Shown in pieces: positions 57,467 through 64,000 of a DNA stretch of 64,000 nucleotides. Origin of the DNA: Sinosporangium siamense (lineage in GTDB: Bacteria; Actinomycetota; Actinomycetes; Streptosporangiales; Streptosporangiaceae); NCBI RefSeq assembly GCF_016863435.1, contig NZ_BOOW01000050.1, forward strand, positions 42,053 to 106,052. Direction: 5' to 3'. The notes beneath the pieces were generated by a model, which was not told the origin of the DNA, did no database searches, and saw nothing but the letters and a program-made list of their open reading frames with translations. Position 1 is the first letter of the stretch. Every line of letters begins with the position of its first letter. The position numbers and the translations under genes were made by a program.

Positions 57467-60400
57467 GCGCGGTGCCTGTTGGCGAGATCGAGGGGGTGCT
57501 GGCGGCTCAGCCCGGGGTACGGGAGGCCGCCGTGGCAGTGCGCGAGGGCCGCCTGATCGGTTATGTGGTCGCTCACGCACAGCTGGATCCGGTACGGCTG
57601 CGCGACCGAATGTCCGAAGTGCTGCCCGGCCACATGGTGCCGGCCGTGATCATTCCGCTGGACGTGATCGACCGGCAGGCGCTGCCCGAGCCCGGCGCCC
57701 CCGGGGGCATCGCGGCCCCGCAGGCAGTGGACCCGAACGTCGAGCGGGTCTTCCGTGAGCTGTTCTCCGAAGTCCTCGGGGTGCCCGGGGTTGGGGCCGG
57801 CGAGCGCTTCCTCGAACTGGGGGGCGACTCGATCCTGGCCATGCGCGTCGCAGCGCGGGCAGCCCGGCACGGCCTGACGGTGACGCCGGCCCAGGTGCTG
57901 ACGGAGGGGACGGCGGAGAGACTGGCCGCCGTCGCCGGACGCCGGGAAGCCGCCCCGGCCAGGGTGCGGCACCTGGTCGAGCTGTCCGCCGACGACGAGG
58001 CGGAGCTGGCGGCGGCAGTGCCCGGCCTGTCCGAGGTCTGGCCGCTGTCCCCGCTGCAGGAGGGCCTGCTGTTCCACGCCGAGAGTACCGACGCCTACCA
58101 GGGCCAGTGGATCGTGGAGCTGTCCGGGCCCGTCGACGTGCCGCGGCTGCGCGCGTCGTGGGCCGCGGTCTTCGCGCGGCACGCGGCCCTGCGGGTGTCC
58201 TTCCACACTCTGGCATCGGGCAGGGCTGTCCAGGCCGTCGCAGGGAGTGTGGTCCCCGGTTGGCGTGAGGTGGATCTGGTCCACGTGAACGACCAGGACG
58301 CCGCGGTGGCCGATGTGATCGCCAGGGAGCAGGCGGAGCTGCTGCACCTCTCGAAGGCGCCGCTGACCCGGCTGGTCCTGATCCGGCTGCGGGAGGATCT
58401 GCACCGGCTGCTCGTCGTGCACCATCACATCGTCACCGACGGCTGGTCGGTCGCAGGGGTTCTCAACGAGGCGGCCGAAGTGTACGCGGCCGGTGGTGAC
58501 GCGTCCCGGCTCGGCCCGGTGACCTCCTACCGCGAATATCTCGACTGGCTGGCCGGCAGGGATGCCAATGCCGCACGGGACGCCTGGCGTGCTGAGCTGT
58601 CCGGCCTTGACGAGCCCACTCCGGCCGGCATCGGCGCCCCCGGAGGCGAGAGCGTGTACAGCGACCTCGTCGTCCCTGAGGCACTCCATTTGGGTCTGAT
58701 GGACTTCGCCCGTACCCGCGGGCTCACCCTCGGTGTGATCATGCAGGGTGCCTGGGGGATCGTCCTGTCCCGGCTGGCCGGCCGGAACGACGTGGTCTTC
58801 GGCACGGTCGCGGCCATCCGGCCCCCCGAGCTCCCCGGCGTGGAAGGGATGCTCGGGCTGATGATGAACACCGTGCCGGTCCGGGTACGGCTGCGCGGCG
58901 GGCAGCCGGTCGGCGAGATGCTCGCGGAACTGGCGGCACGGCAGGCGCACCTGATGCCCCACCAGTACCTGGGGCTGGCCGAGATACAGCGGGCCGCCGG
59001 GCCGGCCGCGGGCTTCGACACCCTGCTGGTCATGGAGAACTACCCGCGTGACTTCACCGGTGCTTACCGTTATCTGGGCACGGTCGAGGCGACCCACTAT
59101 CCGCTCACCATCGGCGTCGTGCCGGGTGAGGAGCTGACGCTGCGGCTCGCCTACCGCGAGGGGGCGTTCGACGCCGGTGTCGCCGGGTCCCTGCTGGAAC
59201 AGCTTCTCGGCGTGCTGGCCGGCATGGTGGCCGAGCCTCTGGTGGGCAGGCTCGGCCTGCCCGGAGCGCAACCTCTTGATCGGCCACTTGACGAGCCGGT
59301 GGCGGCGCCGCCGCTGCCGGTGCTGGTCGGACGGGCAGTGGAGCGCGACCCCGGTGCGGTGGCCGTGACGGGCCAGGACGGCGAGCTGACCTACGCCGAG
59401 CTGTGGGATCGGGCGACGGAGCTGGCGGGCAACCTGGTGGCGCAGGGGGTGGGGCCGGAATGCCTGGTGGGCGTTGTCGCCAAGCGGTCGCCGGAGCTGG
59501 TGGTAGGCATGCTCGCCGTGTCGCTGGCGGGTGGCGCCTTCGTCCCGGTGGATCCGGATTATCCGGCGCAGCGGGTTGCGACCGTCCTGGCGGACGTGCC
59601 GGTCGTGCTGTGCACCCCGGAGACGAGGGGCGTGGTGCCGAGCGGGCCCAAGGTCATCGGGATCGACACTCCCGGGCGGGCTTGGGGTGGGCCGCTGCCG
59701 CAGGCAGATGGAAGGAACGCGGCCTACGTCATATATACGTCCGGGTCGACCGGAGCCCCGAAGGGGGTCACCGTGTCGCACGCGAGCCTGTCCCGCTTCA
59801 TCGCCTTCCGCCGGGAGAGGTACCTGCTTGACGCGTCGAGCAGGGTGCTGCAGCTCTCGTCGCCGAGCTTCGATGTCGCGATGGGTGACATCTGGCCGAC
59901 GCTGTGCGCCGGTGCGACCCTCGTGCTCGGGCCTGTCGCCCGGTTCTCGGGGGAGGAGCTCGCCGACCTGATCCAGGACCGCCGGGTCACTCACGCGATC
60001 ATGGTGGCCGGCATCCTGACACAGCTCCCGGACCGGGATCTTCCCGACCTGCGGGTCATAGTGATCGGCGGGGAGGGCGGGAGCGACATCGCGCTCCGCC
60101 GGTGGTCGTCCAGGGTCGAGCTGGTCAACGAGTACGGCGTGACCGAGGCGACCGTCACCTCCACGGTCACCGACGCGCTGACCGGTGCACCCGCACCGCC
60201 GATCGGCCGCCCGATCCCGGGTTGCCGCGCGTACGTCCTCGACGCGTTCCTGCAGCCGCTGCCCGCGGGGATCACCGGCGAGCTGTACATCGCCGGGGTC
60301 GGTGTCGCCCGGGGTTACCACGGGCGCGCCGCCCTGACGGCGCAGCGATTCGTGGCGGTGCCGGGCCCGCTTCCTGCCGCGTCCGCGGGCGAGCGGATGT

Positions 60401-62472
60401 ACCGCACCGGCGACCTGGCCTACTGGACCCCGTCGGGGGAGCTGGTGCACGCGGGCCGGGCCGACAGCCAGGTCAAGGTGCGCGGGCACAGAGTGGAACT
60501 CGGCGAGATCGAGGCCGCGCTGATGACCCACGAGTCCGTCGGCGAGACCGTGGTGACGGTGCGGGAGGTCCATCCAGGAAGGCAGCACGTCGTCGGCTAT
60601 GTCGTTCCGGGGGAAGCGGCGCCGGACCCTCGCCTCCTCCGTGAGCACGTGGCCGGCAGGCTCCCGGAATTCATGATCCCGACGGCGATCGTCGTGCTGG
60701 AAGGGCTGCCGCGGACCGCCAGCGGCAAGGTGGACCGAGAGGCGCTCCCCGCGCCGGACTTCGCCCGGCCGGCTTCCGGCCGCGAGCCCGCCACCGCGCT
60801 CGAACGGCTCCTGTGCCGGCTGTTCGCCGAGGTCCTCGGCCTGGCCACGGTGGCCCCGGATGACGGCTTCATCGAACTCGGCGGTGATTCGATCACCTCG
60901 ATGCAGTTCGCGGCGCGTGCCCGCCGCGAGGGGCTCCATTTCACGTCGGCGCAGGTCTTCGCGGCGAAGACCCCGGAGCGCCTGGCGCAGCTGATCGACG
61001 GTGACCCGTCCCCGGCCTCGGCCGGTGAGCCGGCGGACGCCGACGGCATCGGCGAGGTCCCACCGACTCCGGTGATCAGGGCGTTCGGCGACGGAGCGCT
61101 GGGAACGGGATTCGCGCAGTGGGCGGTGGTCGCCGCTCCCGCCGACCTGACCCTCCCGGTGCTGACCGGTGCGGTACAGGCGGTGCTCGTGACGCACGGC
61201 ATGTTGCGGGCCTCGGTAACGGACGGGCGCTTGGTTGTTCCCGCCGCCGGCGCCGTCGACGCAGGCGATCTCATCACCCGGATCGAGGCCGCCGGAGATG
61301 TCGACGCTCGGACGGCGCAAGCCGTACAGGATGCCCGAAATCGGCTGGCCCCGAAGCTCGGCCGGATGTTCCAGGTCGTGTGGGTGGTGGGAGAACCTGC
61401 CCAGATGGGCAGGCTGGTGCTGGTAGCCCACCATCTGGTGATCGACGGCGTGTCATGGCGCATTCTGCTGCCGGACCTGGCGGCGGCCTGCCAGGCGGCC
61501 ACCGCCGGCCGGGAACCGGCGCTCGAGCCGGCGACCACGTCGTTCCCGGCCTGGTCCACCCTGCTGGCGCGGGAGGCGGGTAGTCCGGCGCGGGCAGTGG
61601 AGCTGGACTCATGGCGCGCCGTACTCGATCACCCGGCTCCACCCCTGAGCGAGCCCGACAGGGTGAAGGACACAGGGGCGACGATGCGGTCGCGATCGTG
61701 GACCCTCTCGGGGGAACGGGCGGTACGGCTGGCCGAGCGCGCACCGGCGCTTTTCCACTGCGGGATCCACGAGGTGCTCCTGGCCACGCTCGCGGGTGCC
61801 GTCGCCCGGTGCTGGGGGACCGGCTCCGTGGTGCTGGACGTCGAGGAGCACGGCAGGCGACCGCTCATCCCCGGAATGGATCTGTCGCGGACGATCGGCT
61901 GGTTTACCAGCGTTCATCCGGTACGGCTGTCGCTGACCGGCATCGACCTGGACGAGGCAGTGGCAGGTGGCCGGGCCGCCGGGCACTTGGTGCTGACGGT
62001 CAAGGAGCAGGCGCGTGCCGTACCCGGCGACAGGCTGGGGTATGGCCTGCTCCGCCACCTCAACTCCGAGACCGCGCCGGTCCTGGCCGCCCTGCCGGCT
62101 CCCCGGATCGGGTTCAACTACCTGGGCAGGTTCACCGGCTCCGGCGGCTCGGCGCCCTGGCAGATGATCGGGGGCATCGGCGGGTCCATGGATCCAGGCA
62201 CGCCGCTGCAGCATGCGATCGAGGCCAACGTGATCGTGCGGGACGGGCCGGAGTTCGACTTCATGGTGAACTGGGCCGACCGGCTCCTCGACGGTGACGA
62301 CGTCGAGGCTCTCAGCCGTACCTGGCTCGACCTGCTGTCCGGGCTCGCCGACCACACGGAAGCGCCGGACGCCGGTGGCCGTTCCGTCTCCGACTTCGAC
62401 CTCATCGCCCTCGACCAGGACGACGTGCGCGAGTTCGAGTCGATCGCGGCACGGCTGACAGGCGACAGCTGA
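57463..62472 (+). CDS. Nonribosomal peptide synthetase, truncated A - T - C - A - T - E
   Basis: 1669 aa. Residues 1-80 are only the C-terminal end of an A domain, starting at GEIEGVLAAQPGV, and lack the A10 Lys motif. T1: LELGGDSI, Ser 123. C: starts EVWPLSPLQEGLL (about 190), HHIVTDG 321-327. A: YTSGSTGAPKG 758-768, with FDVAMGDIW, NEYGVTEAT and the A10 TASGKVDRE. T2: LGGDSI, Ser 1143. E: HHLVIDG 1323-1329, active-site His and Asp kept, so the second residue is probably turned to D form. The C-terminal DFDLIALDQDDVREFESIA may be a docking helix. Translation is coupled to the ABC exporter. Confidence 0.9.
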   Translation: MSAVPVGEIEGVLAAQPGVREAAVAVREGRLIGYVVAHAQLDPVRLRDRMSEVLPGHMVPAVIIPLDVIDRQALPEPGAPGGIAAPQAVDPNVERVFRELFSEVLGVPGVGAGERFLELGGDSILAMRVAARAARHGLTVTPAQVLTEGTAERLAAVAGRREAAPARVRHLVELSADDEAELAAAVPGLSEVWPLSPLQEGLLFHAESTDAYQGQWIVELSGPVDVPRLRASWAAVFARHAALRVSFHTLASGRAVQAVAGSVVPGWREVDLVHVNDQDAAVADVIAREQAELLHLSKAPLTRLVLIRLREDLHRLLVVHHHIVTDGWSVAGVLNEAAEVYAAGGDASRLGPVTSYREYLDWLAGRDANAARDAWRAELSGLDEPTPAGIGAPGGESVYSDLVVPEALHLGLMDFARTRGLTLGVIMQGAWGIVLSRLAGRNDVVFGTVAAIRPPELPGVEGMLGLMMNTVPVRVRLRGGQPVGEMLAELAARQAHLMPHQYLGLAEIQRAAGPAAGFDTLLVMENYPRDFTGAYRYLGTVEATHYPLTIGVVPGEELTLRLAYREGAFDAGVAGSLLEQLLGVLAGMVAEPLVGRLGLPGAQPLDRPLDEPVAAPPLPVLVGRAVERDPGAVAVTGQDGELTYAELWDRATELAGNLVAQGVGPECLVGVVAKRSPELVVGMLAVSLAGGAFVPVDPDYPAQRVATVLADVPVVLCTPETRGVVPSGPKVIGIDTPGRAWGGPLPQADGRNAAYVIYTSGSTGAPKGVTVSHASLSRFIAFRRERYLLDASSRVLQLSSPSFDVAMGDIWPTLCAGATLVLGPVARFSGEELADLIQDRRVTHAIMVAGILTQLPDRDLPDLRVIVIGGEGGSDIALRRWSSRVELVNEYGVTEATVTSTVTDALTGAPAPPIGRPIPGCRAYVLDAFLQPLPAGITGELYIAGVGVARGYHGRAALTAQRFVAVPGPLPAASAGERMYRTGDLAYWTPSGELVHAGRADSQVKVRGHRVELGEIEAALMTHESVGETVVTVREVHPGRQHVVGYVVPGEAAPDPRLLREHVAGRLPEFMIPTAIVVLEGLPRTASGKVDREALPAPDFARPASGREPATALERLLCRLFAEVLGLATVAPDDGFIELGGDSITSMQFAARARREGLHFTSAQVFAAKTPERLAQLIDGDPSPASAGEPADADGIGEVPPTPVIRAFGDGALGTGFAQWAVVAAPADLTLPVLTGAVQAVLVTHGMLRASVTDGRLVVPAAGAVDAGDLITRIEAAGDVDARTAQAVQDARNRLAPKLGRMFQVVWVVGEPAQMGRLVLVAHHLVIDGVSWRILLPDLAAACQAATAGREPALEPATTSFPAWSTLLAREAGSPARAVELDSWRAVLDHPAPPLSEPDRVKDTGATMRSRSWTLSGERAVRLAERAPALFHCGIHEVLLATLAGAVARCWGTGSVVLDVEEHGRRPLIPGMDLSRTIGWFTSVHPVRLSLTGIDLDEAVAGGRAAGHLVLTVKEQARAVPGDRLGYGLLRHLNSETAPVLAALPAPRIGFNYLGRFTGSGGSAPWQMIGGIGGSMDPGTPLQHAIEANVIVRDGPEFDFMVNWADRLLDGDDVEALSRTWLDLLSGLADHTEAPDAGGRSVSDFDLIALDQDDVREFESIAARLTGDS

Positions 62473-62626
62473 TCCCGGAGCGCCCAACCGTGGGATATCC
62501 GCAGTTGGACGACGCCTTTGTGACTCTGGGTAATTGGACAATTCTTGATGATTGCGGGCGGAGATACGTAATTTCGCGGTGTTTACCCGAGATCCGCGCT
62601 CGACTGCACTGATTAGGGAGACGTCG
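62473..62626. other. AT-richer gap between the two NRPS genes
   Basis: 154 bases with no gene. Around 62530-62570 it is notably richer in A and T (TTGGACAATTCTTGATG), so it may hold a promoter for the second NRPS gene, but no well-spaced pair of boxes is evident. Confidence 0.35.
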
Positions 62627-64000
62627 ATGACCGCGTCATCACACGCCGCCGGGCCGGCCTTGGCCGAGGTCTGGCCGCTGACACCGATGCAGGAGGGCAT
62701 GCTGTTCGACAGCGGGCTCGACGGACCCGCCGGCTCGGGTCCCGCTCCCGACGTCTACGTCATCCAGCAGTCCCAGCTCATCGACGGAACGCTCAACGCG
62801 GACCTGCTGCGTATCTCCTGGCAGGCATTGCTCTCCCGGCACGCGGCGCTGCGGGCCTGCTTCCACCGCGGCAAGTCGGGTGCGCCCGCGCAGCTCATCC
62901 TGCGGGAAGCCGAGCTGCCGTGGAGCGAGCGGGACCTGTCCGGGCTCTCAGAGGAGGCTGCCCGAGTCGAGGTGGCGGTGCTCGCGGAGAAGGAACGCAG
63001 CGCGGGATTCGACCTGGAGGTGCCGCCGCTGCTGCGATTCCTGCTGATCAAGCTCGCCGACGATCGTCATATCCTGGTGACGACCGGCCACCACCTGTTG
63101 ATGGACGGCTGGTCGAAGGGCATCTTGCAGGCGGAGCTGCGGGCCGTCTACGAGGCCGGTGGCGATGCCACGGTCTTGGCTCCGGCTGTGTCGTTCCGCG
63201 AATACCTGGCCTGGCTGGACCGGCAGGACAAGGAGGCGGCCCGGTCGGCGTGGCAGGCCGAGCTGGCGGGGTTCGACTCCCCGGGCTCCGCCGTGGGCGG
63301 GGATGGACTGGGCGAACGGCAGGAGATGGAGCCGCCCGCCCAGGTGGAGTTACGGCTGACAGCCGAACAGACCGCAGCGCTGACCGAAGTCTCCCGGACC
63401 TGTGGGCTGACGTTGAACACCCTGGTGCAGGGCGCGTGGGCACTGATACTGGCGCGGCTGTCCGGGCGGACGGACGTGGTGTTCGGGACGGCGGTGTCCG
63501 GGCGCCCGCCGGAGTTGCCGGGCGTGGAGCGGATGGTGGGGATGTTCGTCACCACCGTGCCGGTGCGGGTGCGGCTGCGCGGCGAGCTCCCGTTCCTGGA
63601 CCTCCTGGCCGAGCTGCAGGAACGGCAGCACGCGCTGTCGTCTCACCATCACCTCGGCCTCGCGGAGGTGCAGCGATTGACCGGGGTCACCGTCGACACG
63701 CTGGTGGTGTTCGAGAACTACGCCGGAATGAACGACGCGGGTGGGAAGAAAGGGCCGGTTCCTGTCGGCTCCCTGGGGTTCACGTTGCTCGACGTCGATC
63801 AGGCCACGCCGTATCCGCTGACGCTGACCGTCCTGCCCGGCAAAAGCCTTGAGTTCCAGGTGCAGTACCGGCCCACCGCGATCGACGGTCCCGTCGCGCG
63901 CGGCGCTCTCGGCGAGCTGGTCCAGGTCCTGGAGCACTTGGTGACGGATCCGCGTATCCCGGTGGGCCGGGTGGAAGCGATGACCGCTTCAGTGGATGGC
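62627..64000 (+). CDS. Nonribosomal peptide synthetase, N-terminal condensation domain (partial)
   Basis: 458 codons to the window edge, no stop. ATG 62627 is preceded by AGGGAGA. The open frame starts almost at once with the C domain: AEVWPLTPMQEGMLFDS, SRHAALRACFH, TGHHLLMDGWSKGIL (HHxxxDG intact), and VVFGTAVSGRPPELPGVERM. Since the preceding synthetase ends in an E domain, this C domain should be of the D-Cys/L type (accepting a D residue), as co-linear order predicts. The rest of the protein lies beyond the window. Confidence 0.9.
   Translation, partial: MTASSHAAGPALAEVWPLTPMQEGMLFDSGLDGPAGSGPAPDVYVIQQSQLIDGTLNADLLRISWQALLSRHAALRACFHRGKSGAPAQLILREAELPWSERDLSGLSEEAARVEVAVLAEKERSAGFDLEVPPLLRFLLIKLADDRHILVTTGHHLLMDGWSKGILQAELRAVYEAGGDATVLAPAVSFREYLAWLDRQDKEAARSAWQAELAGFDSPGSAVGGDGLGERQEMEPPAQVELRLTAEQTAALTEVSRTCGLTLNTLVQGAWALILARLSGRTDVVFGTAVSGRPPELPGVERMVGMFVTTVPVRVRLRGELPFLDLLAELQERQHALSSHHHLGLAEVQRLTGVTVDTLVVFENYAGMNDAGGKKGPVPVGSLGFTLLDVDQATPYPLTLTVLPGKSLEFQVQYRPTAIDGPVARGALGELVQVLEHLVTDPRIPVGRVEAMTASVDG

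Noticed and set aside
57385..61434. Very long minus-strand open frame (1349 codons) opposite the first NRPS gene
   Set aside because: It is rich in Arg, His, Gly and Pro, has no domain and lies antisense to clear T, C and A domains. It is the usual antisense shadow in GC-rich DNA.

Overview
The window is high-GC, with GTG/ATG starts, ATGA/GTGA gene overlaps and gene families typical of an actinomycete: an ECF41 sigma factor, a DUF574 SAM methyltransferase, OmpR-type two-component systems next to FtsX-like exporters, and NRPS genes. A rare filamentous genus of the Streptosporangiales type would fit, but that is only an impression; nothing in the sequence identifies the genus. The region looks accessory throughout, with catabolic clusters, exporters, decayed genes, a tRNA-derived attachment site and the start of a peptide-antibiotic cluster.

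Layout. 0-17.4 kb: a DegT-type aminotransferase; a secreted SRPBCC protein behind repeated operator-like sites; DUF488 and SnoaL-like proteins; a gamma-glutamyltransferase-like gene (minus strand) divergent from an RraA-like / class I aminotransferase / TetR operon; an IS630 remnant; an alpha/beta hydrolase; a DUF3500 protein; a second, truncated GGT fragment; a DUF1275 membrane protein; decayed remnants of two genes; an MFS transporter coupled to an FAD monooxygenase; and an FAD oxidoreductase coupled to an ECF41 sigma factor. 17.6-22.5 kb: a nucleoside deaminase, a membrane-anchored double ABM-domain protein, a bicovalent-flavin oxidoreductase, a VOC protein, a DUF6881 protein and a SAM methyltransferase. 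22.8-29.8 kb: a lipoprotein / adaptor / ABC exporter set divergent from a two-component system.

30-41.4 kb: a catabolic regulon with a Baeyer-Villiger monooxygenase (4-hydroxyacetophenone monooxygenase type), SDR-TetR, thioesterase, acyl-CoA ligase, MaoC hydratase, acyl-CoA dehydrogenase, thiolase, second SDR, SCP2-like protein and esterase. A TAATCTA motif lies at three of its promoters, with a degenerate copy at a fourth. This looks like oxygen insertion into a ketone, ester cleavage, then CoA activation and beta-oxidation of the acid.

41.5-47.1 kb: a probable mobile island with decayed genes, a tRNA-Lys 3' end (probable att site) and 11-bp tandem repeats. It carries a compact ubiquitin-like operon: a Ubl (multiubiquitin type), an E2-like protein with no cysteine, and a JAMM-E1 fusion. 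The operon is divergent from an XRE regulator and an ImmA/IrrE metallopeptidase. This is the best candidate in the window for an under-described, probably anti-phage, system.

47.1-64 kb: an alpha/beta hydrolase, then prephenate dehydrogenase; a second two-component / lipoprotein / adaptor / ABC module paralogous to the 22.8-29.8 kb one; an ABC exporter; and two NRPS genes. The first NRPS has a truncated A domain at its N-terminus followed by T-C-A-T-E. The second begins with a C domain and runs off the window. This appears to be the edge of a non-ribosomal peptide cluster with its own tyrosine-pathway enzyme and export and self-protection genes.
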